Made by a program: the position numbers and the translations under genes. This document shows positions 34,994 to 43,902 of a stretch of 64,000 nucleotides of DNA, in pieces. Source of the stretch: Latescibacteria bacterium UBA6620 (GTDB taxonomy: Bacteria; Latescibacterota; UBA2968). Within the stretch, counting starts at the first letter, position 1. Each line of letters begins with the position of its first letter. The notes beneath the pieces were generated by a model that worked only from the letters and a program-made list of their open reading frames with translations, made no database searches and was not told the origin of the DNA. The stretch is from the NCBI GenBank assembly GCA_002433075.1, contig DJHM01000030.1:104570-168569 (forward strand), read 5' to 3'.

Positions 34994-36181
34994 ATGCGTG
35001 TTGAACTCGTAATGATCGGTACCGAGCTCCTGCTCGGCGAAATCATCGACACCAACGCCAGCAAGATGGCGCTCGCGTTGCGCGACATCGGCGTCGACAT
35101 CTACTACAAGACAACTGTCGGCGATAACGAACAACGAATCACTGACGTCCTCAACCTCGCGCTGGACCGCTCCGACGCCGTCATCACCTCCGGGGGCATC
35201 GGCCCGACCGTCGACGATATGACCCGGCAGTGCGTGGCAAACGCGACCGGCCGCAAACTTGTTTACAGCACCGACCTCGAGCGACAGATCGCTGCCCGAT
35301 TCCGGAGCTTCGGCCGCGAAATGGCCGACAATAACAAGCGCCAGGCTTACATCCCGGAGGGCGCGACGCCAATCGAGAACCCCGTGGGGACCGCGCCCTG
35401 TTTTCTGAGCGAAGACGTGACCGGTCGTGGTTTCGTCATCGTCTTACCGGGCGTACCGCGGGAGCTCACTCACCAGCTCGAGCACGCCGTCATCCCGATC
35501 CTGACCGACAGGATGGGGGGCGCCAAGGTCACACGTGTCCGAGTGCTGCGAACCTGTGCTGTCGGCGAAAGCAGTGTAGATCGCCTGATTGGCGACCTGA
35601 TGACCGAATCAAACCCCACGGTCGGCCTTGCCGCTCACATCGGCCAGACCGACGTCCGCATCGCCGCCAAGGCCGACACCGAGGACGAAGCGGATCGCCT
35701 GATCGCCCCGGTGGAGGAGGAACTCCGAAAGCGGCTTGGGGTCGCAATTTATGGTGTCGGGAAAGAAACCGTCGTGGAATCCGTCGCGGGTCTGTTACGA
35801 GCCAGAGGCCTCAAGATTAGCATCGTGGATACGATCACCGACGGAAGGATCGCTCGCGATTTTGAGGAATCCGGTTTCTCGGATGTCGTCGAGTCGCACA
35901 CCGAGACGGACCTCGATACCGTCAGGTCCAACCCTACGACAGACGGCGAAGAGCTGGCGAAGACGCTGGCGAATGGAAATGCGGCCCTTAACCTCGTTCT
36001 GGTCGGGCCGATGGAGAACCGGTCGACCTACGTTGCTGTCCGGGGCGCCGACGGGATCGACCTCAGCCGGAAAAGTCGCAACTACCAGGACAGCGACCAT
36101 ATCCGTCGCTGGCTCGCCACCCAGGCCCTCGACTGGGTACGACGCGGCTTGCTCGGACAGCTCACCTCGCCCGCCGACTGA
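34994..36181 (+). CDS. CinA-like protein with degenerate C-terminal amidase domain
   Basis: 395 residues. The N-terminal molybdopterin-binding-like domain (COG1058, residues 1-170) is well conserved: MIGTELLLGEIIDTNA, SGGIGPTVDDMT, VLPGVPREL. The middle linker domain is present (VGLAAHIGQTDVRIAAKA). The C-terminal domain aligns with nicotinamide-nucleotide amidase (PncC) but lacks the ESCTGG nucleophile motif; the corresponding segment reads SIVDTITDGRIA. The ADP-ribose/NMN-related pyrophosphatase activity of the N-terminal domain may remain, but amidase activity is unlikely. Confidence 0.85.
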   Translation: MRVELVMIGTELLLGEIIDTNASKMALALRDIGVDIYYKTTVGDNEQRITDVLNLALDRSDAVITSGGIGPTVDDMTRQCVANATGRKLVYSTDLERQIAARFRSFGREMADNNKRQAYIPEGATPIENPVGTAPCFLSEDVTGRGFVIVLPGVPRELTHQLEHAVIPILTDRMGGAKVTRVRVLRTCAVGESSVDRLIGDLMTESNPTVGLAAHIGQTDVRIAAKADTEDEADRLIAPVEEELRKRLGVAIYGVGKETVVESVAGLLRARGLKISIVDTITDGRIARDFEESGFSDVVESHTETDLDTVRSNPTTDGEELAKTLANGNAALNLVLVGPMENRSTYVAVRGADGIDLSRKSRNYQDSDHIRRWLATQALDWVRRGLLGQLTSPAD

Positions 36182-36183
36182 CC

Positions 36184-36942
36184 GTGAACCTCGCCTACTG
36201 GGACGCCCTCGCCGATCGATTCGACGACGAGGTGCTCAGCATCGCCGACAGCGAGATCAACGGCAAGCTGCGCTCCGCCATCCGACGCGCATCCAGAATC
36301 GGTTCTTGTGTGGGAGACTTCGGGTGTGGAACCGGTGCGCTCCTGCCCACACTGTCCGAGAACTTTTCAAACGTCCTCGCCATCGATTTCTCGAGCGACC
36401 TGCTCAGGCTCGCCGAGGAACGTCACGGAACTCGTTCGAACATCCAGTTCGTCCGACACAACCTGTCGGGCACCCGACCGTTTCTGAAGTTCGTCGACGT
36501 CGGGGTCTGTGCGAACGTCCTCATCGACCCTCGGACTCATATCCGAGAACGCATCCTCCGCAATATGCTTCCGTCGATCCGCGAAGGCGGGCTTCTGCTC
36601 GTCGTCGTGCCTGCATTCGAGTCCTTGCTTCACACCTACCGTACGCTCGTCCGCTGCAACGTCAGGATCGGAGTGCGTCGCGCCACGGCCGTCCGTGAGG
36701 CCACAGACCTCTACGAGAGCGAAGTCCAGTCTGTCGTAGAGGGTATCGTCACGCTCGGCACGGCGCCGACCAAGACCTATATGTACGACGAAGCCCGGCA
36801 TCTCCTGGAAGACAGCGGACTCGAGATCGTTCGTGTGGATCGAGTGGAATATCCCTGGGACGAAATGATCGAAAACGCCCCGAGTGAACTAGGCTCGCCT
36901 TATCCTTGGGATTGGCTGCTTACGGCAAGGATGCCCGAGTAG
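36184..36942 (+). CDS. Class I SAM-dependent methyltransferase
   Basis: 252 residues from GTG 36184, three bases after the CinA-like gene. SAM-binding motif I is VGDFGCGTGALLP, followed by VLAIDFSSDLLRLAEER and a motif-IV-like strand. The substrate is not predictable; the fold resembles small-molecule methyltransferases. Its last 23 bases overlap the convergent LysR gene. Confidence 0.85.
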   Translation: MNLAYWDALADRFDDEVLSIADSEINGKLRSAIRRASRIGSCVGDFGCGTGALLPTLSENFSNVLAIDFSSDLLRLAEERHGTRSNIQFVRHNLSGTRPFLKFVDVGVCANVLIDPRTHIRERILRNMLPSIREGGLLLVVVPAFESLLHTYRTLVRCNVRIGVRRATAVREATDLYESEVQSVVEGIVTLGTAPTKTYMYDEARHLLEDSGLEIVRVDRVEYPWDEMIENAPSELGSPYPWDWLLTARMPE

Positions 36943-37852
36943 CCACAGCCGCGTCCCACTCCGCCCGACGCCCGTAGGCTTCGAACAACGCGTTCATAAG
37001 CGCCTCGATGGCCGGCCCGAAGTAGCGCCCCCGCCGCCACGCCACACCGATTTGCCGGCTCAATGCCACTCCCGACACCGCGAGCGTCTTGAGTGTGCCT
37101 CCTTCGACCGACTCCTGCACAGTCAGAGAGGGTAGGAAGGAGATCCCCACGCCCGCCTCCACCAGCTTGCGCATCGCCTCCGGACTACTCATCTCCATCA
37201 CTCTGCCCGGGGTCAATCCCGCTTCAGCGAAGTACGCATCGACCAGGCGACGAGAAACGGATTCCCGATGGAACAGGATCAAAGTTTCCGCAGCCACCTC
37301 CTCCAGCCGAACCCGTCTGCGACTGGCCATCGGGTGGCGCGAACCCACGACAAGCGGCATCGTATCCTGGCAAATCGGGATCGTCGCAATCTTCGCATTC
37401 TCGAAGGGAAGTGTGATCAGGGCGAACTCTGATCGGTCAGCCAGAATCTCCTCCACCAGAAACCGGGAGGCGTCGACCTGGACGGTCACTTCGACCTCAG
37501 GAAACCGTGTGTGGTAGTCCCGCAATAAATCGGGAATCAGATAGATCACGGCGGCATCGATTGCTCCGAACCGAAAACCCTCAGCCCCACTGGGGTCGCC
37601 TCGCCCCACTCGATCGCGTGCTTCAACCACCAGATCTTGAATCTGCTCCGCGTATGCCAGCAGCTGCCGTCCCTCAAGCGTCAGGGAAATTCGACGGCCG
37701 TTCCGGTTGAACAGGCGGACCCCCATCGATCGTTCAAGCTCGGCGACACCTGAGCTCACCGTGGGCTGGGTCAGATGGACTTCCCGAGCCGCGGCTGTAA
37801 AACTCCCCGTGTGAGCCACCGCCAGGAACGTTCTGAGCTGATGAAGGTTCAT
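36920..37852 (-). CDS. LysR-family transcription regulator
   Basis: 310 residues. N-terminal winged HTH (LHQLRTFLAVAHTGSFTAAA, LTQPTVSSGVAELERSMG) and a C-terminal periplasmic-binding-like effector domain (residues 90-300, with VIYLIPDLLRDYHTRFPEVEV). It is divergent from the inositol-phosphate synthase gene with 111 bases between, and a LysR-type palindrome overlaps its start, so it probably controls that gene and itself. The inducer is unknown. Confidence 0.9.
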   Translation of the reverse strand: MNLHQLRTFLAVAHTGSFTAAAREVHLTQPTVSSGVAELERSMGVRLFNRNGRRISLTLEGRQLLAYAEQIQDLVVEARDRVGRGDPSGAEGFRFGAIDAAVIYLIPDLLRDYHTRFPEVEVTVQVDASRFLVEEILADRSEFALITLPFENAKIATIPICQDTMPLVVGSRHPMASRRRVRLEEVAAETLILFHRESVSRRLVDAYFAEAGLTPGRVMEMSSPEAMRKLVEAGVGISFLPSLTVQESVEGGTLKTLAVSGVALSRQIGVAWRRGRYFGPAIEALMNALFEAYGRRAEWDAAVATRASLP

Positions 37853-37876
37853 ATAGATAAAATCTATGAAATAGAT
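37853..37876. promoter_or_regulatory. LysR-type operator between lysR and ino1
   Basis: Three alternating hexamers ATAGAT-AAA-ATCTAT-GAA-ATAGAT make two overlapping perfect inverted repeats. The second contains the LysR T-N11-A core (37863-37875). The array begins immediately next to the lysR start codon. Further AT-rich sequence to 37905 could hold the ino1 promoter. Confidence 0.6.
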
Positions 37877-37963
37877 ACAAACAATCGATTAGTTAAATAT
37901 ATGCAATGACTTAGGTTTTGACCACAACGCCTAACGGAATCATAACTCCTGGAGGTCATCACC

Positions 37964-39049
37964 GTGTCTCGCAAAGTACGTGTTGCTATCGTTGGCGTAG
38001 GAAATTGCGCATCCTCGCTCGTTCAGGGCGTCAAGTATTACCGGAACGCCTCCGATGATGAGTTCGTCCCGGGGCTGATGCATCCCACGCTCGGGGGCTA
38101 CCACATCAGCGACATCGAATTCAGCGCCGCATTCGACATCGATTCAGAAAAGGTCGGGAAGGACCTTAGCGAAGCTATCTTTTCCGGTCCGAACAATACG
38201 TTCAAGTTTTCCGATGTCCCTTTCCTCGACGTCCCCGTCCAGCGCGGTATGACGCACGACGGGCTAGGCAAGTACCTGACCGAAGTGATCACCAAGGCCG
38301 ACGGCGACACCGTCGACATCGCCGAAGTGCTCAAAGCCACTCGTACGGACGTGGTCATCAACTACCTGCCCGTGGGAAGCGACGAAGCCACGAAGTGGTA
38401 CGTCGAGCAGGTCCTCCAGGCCGGATGCGGGTTCGTCAATTGTGTGCCTGTCTTCATCGCCAGCACTGGTCACTGGCCGGAACGGTTCGCGAAACGAGGT
38501 CTCCCCATTGTCGGTGACGATATCAAATCGCAGGTTGGCGCGACGATCAGCCACCGCGTGCTCACGCGGCTTTTCCGTGACCGCGGAGTCAAGCTCAACA
38601 AGACCTATCAGCTGAACTTCGGCGGGAACACCGATTTCTACAATATGCTCGAGCGCAGCCGGCTCGAATCGAAGAAAATCAGCAAGACACAGTCTGTGAC
38701 TTCTCAGCTCGATTACGACCTCGGAGACGATAATGTCCACGTCGGACCGAGCGACCACGTCCCTTTCCTCGAGGATCAGAAGTGGTGCTACATCCATATG
38801 GAAGGTGAAACCTTTGGCGGCGTGCCCCTCAAGGCCGAACTCAAGCTCGAAGTATGGGACAGCCCGAACTCGGCCGGCGTCGTGATCGACGCACTGAGGT
38901 GCTGCAAGATTGCTCTGGATCACGGAATCAAGGGCCCGCTCCCGGGTCCGTCTGCCTACTTTATGAAGTCCCCACCCGATCAGTTCAGCGATGATCAGGC
39001 AAACGAGATGGTCGAGGACTTCATCAAGCAGTACGGCCACAAGGAATAG
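37964..39049 (+). CDS. ino1: myo-inositol-1-phosphate synthase
   Basis: Converts glucose-6-phosphate to inositol-3-phosphate with NAD+, the first step to inositol lipids or solutes. The 361-residue protein is the compact prokaryotic form: NAD loop AIVGVGNCASSLVQG, then VVINYLPVGSDEA, GDDIKSQVGATI, QLNFGGNTDFYNML and LKAELKLEVWDSPNSAG. A GGAGG ribosome site precedes the GTG. In bacteria inositol lipids are uncommon outside Actinobacteria and some FCB groups, so this is informative. A strong terminator follows. Confidence 0.94.
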   Translation: MSRKVRVAIVGVGNCASSLVQGVKYYRNASDDEFVPGLMHPTLGGYHISDIEFSAAFDIDSEKVGKDLSEAIFSGPNNTFKFSDVPFLDVPVQRGMTHDGLGKYLTEVITKADGDTVDIAEVLKATRTDVVINYLPVGSDEATKWYVEQVLQAGCGFVNCVPVFIASTGHWPERFAKRGLPIVGDDIKSQVGATISHRVLTRLFRDRGVKLNKTYQLNFGGNTDFYNMLERSRLESKKISKTQSVTSQLDYDLGDDNVHVGPSDHVPFLEDQKWCYIHMEGETFGGVPLKAELKLEVWDSPNSAGVVIDALRCCKIALDHGIKGPLPGPSAYFMKSPPDQFSDDQANEMVEDFIKQYGHKE

Positions 39050-39068
39050 CCTGCTCTCAGGCCTGCCG

Positions 39069-39108
39069 GGAGAAGCCCTGCTGACGACTCAGCAGGGCTT
39101 CTCCTTTT
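39069..39108 (+). terminator. Strong Rho-independent terminator after ino1
   Basis: A perfect 16-base stem (GGAGAAGCCCTGCTGA with its complement) and a CGAC loop, 39069-39104, followed by TTTT. Confidence 0.85.
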
Positions 39109-39189
39109 GGTTTCAATCTTGATGTGAACCCCCTTGGTTCATAAAGCAGACTTCCGCCCGACAACACCCGCACTCTGACCAGGACGCCT

Positions 39190-39938
39190 ATGCGTTTTCC
39201 AGACTACTTCGAAAAAGCCGATGACCCGGTCGTAACCTTCGAAGTTTTCCCTCCGAAAACCAGGAGAGGGATGCGCAACCTCAGAACCCGGATCCTTCCC
39301 GAACTCGTCGCCCACGAACCGCGCTGCATCACCGTCACCTACGGTGCGATGGGTTCAACGCAGGACAAGACACTCGAAATCGCTACGCTCATCCGGAACG
39401 AATTCGGTGTGGACTCCGCCCATCACCTGACCTGCGTCGGCGCCTCCAGAGGCGAGATCGAACAAACCTTATCCCGAATCGGATCGGCCGGCTTCAGGAA
39501 CATCGTGGCGCTGCGGGGCGACCAACCTCAGGGCAGCGAAAATTTCGTCGCCCCCCGGATGGATTCGAGCACGCCAACCAGCTGGTCGCCCACATTCAGA
39601 ATACCGAGCCGACAGATGCCCCGTTTGGCGTGGCCGTCGCCGGATACCCCGAGAAGCACCTGGAGGCGGAAAGCTTCGAGACCGACCTCCTCAACCTGAA
39701 ACGCAAAGTCGACGCCGGCGCCGATCTCGTCGTTACCCAGCTCTTCTACGACAACGACAGCTTCTTCCGGTTCAAGGACAACGCGACGAGCGCAGGCATC
39801 ACTGTACCCATTGTACCCGGACTGATGCCGATTCAGTCTTCCGGCCAGATCCAGCGAATCACATCGATGTGTGGAGCCTCGATTCCGGACGACCTACAAC
39901 GTCGACTCGACGACACCCTCGACGCCGTCTCTATCTGA
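39190..39938 (+). pseudogene. metF: Methylenetetrahydrofolate reductase, frameshifted and short
   Basis: MetF reduces methylene-THF to methyl-THF for methionine synthesis. The first frame shows VTFEVFPPKTRRGMRNL, CITVTYGAMGST and LRGDQPQG, to about 39550. One C missing from the run at 39551-39556 shifts the frame; restoring it gives VAPPDGFEHANQLVAHI, then VAVAGYPEKHLEAES and VTQLFYDNDSFFRF. The C terminus stops at 39938 soon after ITSMCGASIP, about 50-70 residues short of normal MetF, missing the HFYTLN region. Thus there is both a frameshift and a truncation. A terminator follows. Confidence 0.85.
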
Positions 39939-39960
39939 GCCATTCCTTCCAGTACACAAA

Positions 39961-39988
39961 AAGCCCCGGCTGTTCCCAGCCGGGGCTT
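39961..39988. terminator. Bidirectional terminator
   Basis: AAGCCCCGGCTG / CAGCCGGGGCTT, a perfect 12-base stem with TTCC loop. On the minus strand it runs into five T residues and lies after the radical SAM operon; on the plus strand it ends metF. Confidence 0.8.
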
Positions 39989-40012
39989 CCATTAATGTGA
40001 CGGCTACCTCTC

Positions 40013-41494
40013 CTACACGGCCGCCGCGACTTCCCTTGCAGGCTCATAACTCGTCTTCCACGTCTCCCAATCCGACGAAGTCAAAGAAATGTAATGATCG
40101 ACCGGATCCATTTGAGGAATCACGAGGTCACGCTGTTTCCTGAGCGTGGTCAGAATGCGCCAGAGCTTCCTCGGATTCACGCCCGCCACATTCTTCAGCA
40201 CGAGGTCCCATCGTCTCATGGGGTTGTAGAAACTCCAGTACGCCTTCTTGATTTTCTGCTCGATCACATCGCCGGGCAGGTGATCCCGGTGAAAAACCAC
40301 CTTGCTCCCGGTGTAGTTCGCCCAGTTGTTGTCGAAAATCCGCGGGATGTTCCGTCCCCAGTCTTCGGTACCCGGATAGGGCGTAAGGATCGAGAACTGC
40401 GCCTGGTGAGCATCCAGCGTCTTCGCATACTCGATCGTGTTGTCGATGTCCTCTTCGGTCTCCTGCTCCATCCCGATGATGAACGCCGTCAGAGCTTTGA
40501 TACCGTTCTGCCGGAGCAACTCCACGGCCTGCCCACCCGTATCCAGCTTCATCTTCTTGTTCCAGTGCGCAAGGACGTGCTCGTTCCCCGATTCGAGGCC
40601 CAAGAAGGTCAAGTAGCAACCTGCCTCCGCCATATGCTCGACGAGCCCGGGATGCTTGACCAGGATGTCCGCCCGGGATTGACACCACCACGAAATATCC
40701 AGGCCTCGCTCGATAATCTCCGCACACAACTCGTGAATCCGATCGACGTTCGTCGTCAACAGGTCGTCGACGAGGAGAACGCCGCCGTAGCCGTAGGTCT
40801 GCTCGAGGTATTCCATTTCGTCGACGGCGTTCACCGCTTCTCGCGAACGCCACTTGCGCTTCTGATACAACGTAGGCACCGAGCAGAACGTGCAGTTGTA
40901 GGGACACCCCCGGCTCGTGATCATCGTCGTGACCGGACGTGGCCCGAGCTTCGTGACTTTGTACGCCTCCATATCGACAAGATGGCGCGCCGGACGAGGC
41001 AGATCGTCGACGGTCCCGATATCCGGGATCTGAGGATTATCGACTACGAGGTCGGCATCCGCGTCATACCACGACAGACTCGGAATCTTACGCGGGTCGA
41101 ATCGAGAGCCCTCCTCATCCAACGCCTTGCACAGAATGCTCGTAGCCTGCTCACCCTCACCACGGACCACGAAATCGACGTAGGGCAATCGTAGCGTCGT
41201 CTCCGTTGTGAACGTCACGTGCGTTCCGCCGATCAGCGTCCTGCATCCCGACGCGTGAGCGTCCTTGGCGTACTGAAGCGCTTCAGGATACTGGGGTGTC
41301 GTGCAGGTAATTCCAACCAGGTCGTAGCCGTCGTAGGTCTCGCTTCCATCGTAATAGGTCATATCGCGAACTTCGACGTCGTGACCGTCGGCCTCCAGCT
41401 TGCCCGCCACGTAAAGAAGCCCGAGTGGCGGAATGATGATGCTGGCGGCGTGGTAGAGACTGTTCAGCGGCGGACTGATCAAGAGAATCTTCAT
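40013..41494 (-). CDS. B12-binding-domain radical SAM protein
   Basis: 493 residues. An N-terminal cobalamin-binding Rossmann domain (residues 1-140, SPPLNSLYHAASIIIPPLGLLYVAG) precedes a radical SAM domain with the cluster motif SRGCPYNCTFCS (CX3CX2C) near residue 200. A C-terminal helical region (WRILTTLRKQRDLVIPQMD) completes it. Class B members methylate unactivated carbon or phosphorus or rearrange rings (relatives include BchE and hopanoid methylases). It lies 74 bases downstream of a second radical SAM gene on the same strand, so the two probably act in one pathway. Confidence 0.88.
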   Translation of the reverse strand: MKILLISPPLNSLYHAASIIIPPLGLLYVAGKLEADGHDVEVRDMTYYDGSETYDGYDLVGITCTTPQYPEALQYAKDAHASGCRTLIGGTHVTFTTETTLRLPYVDFVVRGEGEQATSILCKALDEEGSRFDPRKIPSLSWYDADADLVVDNPQIPDIGTVDDLPRPARHLVDMEAYKVTKLGPRPVTTMITSRGCPYNCTFCSVPTLYQKRKWRSREAVNAVDEMEYLEQTYGYGGVLLVDDLLTTNVDRIHELCAEIIERGLDISWWCQSRADILVKHPGLVEHMAEAGCYLTFLGLESGNEHVLAHWNKKMKLDTGGQAVELLRQNGIKALTAFIIGMEQETEEDIDNTIEYAKTLDAHQAQFSILTPYPGTEDWGRNIPRIFDNNWANYTGSKVVFHRDHLPGDVIEQKIKKAYWSFYNPMRRWDLVLKNVAGVNPRKLWRILTTLRKQRDLVIPQMDPVDHYISLTSSDWETWKTSYEPAREVAAAV

Positions 41495-41583
41495 AGTCTA
41501 CTTTCAGATGGGGTCCTAAACAGAAGGTTCCCGACCCGGAGTGGATCGAGAACCTCATCTTCAAACGGCTCCCCGCGAACGGC

Positions 41584-43542
41584 TCAATCGTCGGCCGGTA
41601 TGTCCTCTTCTACGGGTGCTTTCAGGATGTCCTTGATCTCTTCCTTGACGTTGGTGCCGCATCCGCACGATCCGTCGTCACACCCATCGTCCAGCACGGG
41701 TAACTCGACAAGGTCTCCGTCAACCTTTTCGTAATTCCGCGTGACGACGTCCTGGGCACCTTCCTCGGGGAGTGGCATCTCGCGATCCCCCGCGTAGATC
41801 GTGTGGCGCCCCTCGGTCTTGAACCAATCCGACGTCATCGCCGTCATATGCATATTCTCGATAATCTGCCGCCACCCGAGACCGGTGTTGTAGGCGCAGA
41901 AGGAGATCTCACCCTCCTGGGTCGCGTAGGGAATCACGCACATCTCCGTGCGGCGGAAGTCGTAGGTCCACAGATCCTGGAACCACATTCCCCCAATCCA
42001 CATAATCCGCCAGGATCGATCCTCGGGTCGTTCCCCACCCGACAGTGAGCCGCCCACACGGCGGTCGACGATTCGCAACAGATCCTCGAGTTGGAAACCC
42101 TTCGGCGCCTTATCCGGCTTGAAATTTCTCAGCAGCGACATTCCCGCCTGGGCCCGAATCCATTTTGCGTCGCGAGCCGTGTCCGTCATCACGACGACGT
42201 CCTTCATAAACTGGTCCAAGTCGAAGAACTCCGTGATCGGCGCCCATTCTTTTGTCTTCTCATTGACCACAATATGAATAGCCGATCCACAGTTCGGGTG
42301 GCACGAACAGGTCTGGCCGCCGAATTCGGTATCGGGCCCGCGCAGGTGGTCGGCGAGCGTCGTGAAGATGGTGCCCGCCCCGAGCGGGAACCAGTCCCGG
42401 TGCACGTCCACCTTGCCGTCGGACCACCGAGCCAGATCGTGGGCAAGGTGCGAAATCGTATAGCGCTGGCTGTGACGCAACTCGTCAGAAATGTCTTCGT
42501 CACGCCCCGTGAAGGAAACCGGCTGGTAGGAGATCGACCCGATCTTGTCGGAATTGTCGATGCAGAATTGCAGGATGGGTCCGACCTGCTCGTTGTTGAC
42601 TCCGTTCAGGACGGTCACGACCGGCGTGATGTCGATACCTGCTTTTGACAGATTCTCGATCGCAAGAAGCTTCGCATCGAACAGATTCGAAATGTGCCGA
42701 TGAGAGTTTGCCTCGTTCGTCACGCCATCGAACTGCAGGTAGGCCATCGTCAGGCCCGCTTCTTTGGCCCGGTAGGCGAAGTCCAGATCCTCAGCGAATC
42801 GCAAACCGTTCGTCGCCGCTTGCACACACCAGTAGCCTACCTCCTTGGCATAGCGGACCGACTCGAGGAAGTGGGGCGAAACCGTTGGCTCGCCTCCGGA
42901 GAACTGAACCGACATCTGACGGCGGGGTTTGAACGAAATCGAAGCATCCAGAATGCGGCGGACGTCCTCCATCGTCAGTTCGTGGACATAGCCGACCTGG
43001 TTCGCGTCCATAAAGCAGGGGTTGCACATCATATTGCAGCGGTTCGTCAGGTCGATTGTGAGAACCGCACCCCGCCCGTACTTGATCGTCGAAGTGCCGT
43101 GACGATGGATGTGCTCGTCCCCGAAGGTCTGGAAATCACGGCCTGGAAACCGGCCCTCGATGATATGGGACCATTCCGAATCGATCGAAAGCGTGTCTTC
43201 GAAATCACCGTGAATCTCACACGTCTTCCTGATCATCACCTTGCCATCTTCCTCGGTCAGGGTGGCTTTGATCTCGCCTGGCCCCCCGTCTACGAGTTCC
43301 GATAGGTCTCGTCGACCTTCGATAATGGCGGTGCGGACTTCCTTTACGCACTCAGGACAGAGGCTGTCCGTCTCGCGCGGAAACCCCAATGTCGGCTTGC
43401 TACGCTCGTAGCTTTTTAGCAACGGCGCGGGCGCCCAGGCGGGCTGGAACGGCGACCCTTCGGGAACGCGAGTATTGACCGCCTGAAACACGTTCCAGGC
43501 GACATCCGCAGCTCGAGTCACAAGCTGATCTTTGACGCTCAT
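41584..43542 (-). CDS. Tes/MJ0619-like radical SAM protein
   Basis: Start at ATG 43542 (MSVKDQLVTRAADVAWN) behind a GGAGGAGAAGG ribosome site; 652 residues. Layout: N-terminal zinc-knuckle-like CPECVKEV, GKVMIRKTCEIHGDFEDTL, the radical SAM cluster TNRCNMMCNPCF (CX3CX2C), QFSGGEPTVSP, and a cysteine-rich C terminus (DDGCDDGSCGCG). The CP.C / KTC..HG / NRC...C..C arrangement is that of MJ0619-type proteins, which include the tetraether synthase Tes. Bacterial relatives are proposed to join or modify lipid chains. The lipid role is inference. Confidence 0.75.
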   Translation of the reverse strand: MSVKDQLVTRAADVAWNVFQAVNTRVPEGSPFQPAWAPAPLLKSYERSKPTLGFPRETDSLCPECVKEVRTAIIEGRRDLSELVDGGPGEIKATLTEEDGKVMIRKTCEIHGDFEDTLSIDSEWSHIIEGRFPGRDFQTFGDEHIHRHGTSTIKYGRGAVLTIDLTNRCNMMCNPCFMDANQVGYVHELTMEDVRRILDASISFKPRRQMSVQFSGGEPTVSPHFLESVRYAKEVGYWCVQAATNGLRFAEDLDFAYRAKEAGLTMAYLQFDGVTNEANSHRHISNLFDAKLLAIENLSKAGIDITPVVTVLNGVNNEQVGPILQFCIDNSDKIGSISYQPVSFTGRDEDISDELRHSQRYTISHLAHDLARWSDGKVDVHRDWFPLGAGTIFTTLADHLRGPDTEFGGQTCSCHPNCGSAIHIVVNEKTKEWAPITEFFDLDQFMKDVVVMTDTARDAKWIRAQAGMSLLRNFKPDKAPKGFQLEDLLRIVDRRVGGSLSGGERPEDRSWRIMWIGGMWFQDLWTYDFRRTEMCVIPYATQEGEISFCAYNTGLGWRQIIENMHMTAMTSDWFKTEGRHTIYAGDREMPLPEEGAQDVVTRNYEKVDGDLVELPVLDDGCDDGSCGCGTNVKEEIKDILKAPVEEDIPADD

Positions 43543-43902
43543 CCTTCTCCTCCGCACGTCCGAGATCTCCGAAGGCGATTAAAGAATCGAACGACAAATC
43601 CTTCGATAACAATAGCGATAAATATATTGGAATGTGCGCTCAACACAACTACAGGAACCCATTCGCTCCCATCGTGGAATCAAATTCCGTGCCACGCTCA
43701 GGGCCGACTAAAATCAGAGCGATAGTATTATTGATTGAGTGCCATATAGGAAATTCCAGCCCGAAGATTTGGCACGTAGGCGCAGCCTCCGGTTTCGCGC
43801 CCCCCCTCACGTCATCGTGCGAATGTCGCGTGGAGGGCCGCTCCTGGCCTGAAGAAGCCGCTTCGACATCCCTTCTGCGTGATCCTGCGCGCAACTGCGC
43901 CC
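43543..43902. other. 360-base gap without a supported gene
   Basis: The gap lies upstream of the Tes-like gene and after the minus-strand epimerase operon. It contains an AT-rich stretch (about 43600-43640) that may hold the Tes-like promoter on the minus strand. I see no hairpin or conserved protein in it. Confidence 0.5.

Noticed and set aside
40094..41194. A 366-residue plus-strand ORF opposite the B12 radical SAM gene
   Set aside because: The minus strand encodes the complete radical SAM protein; the plus reading has no family motifs.
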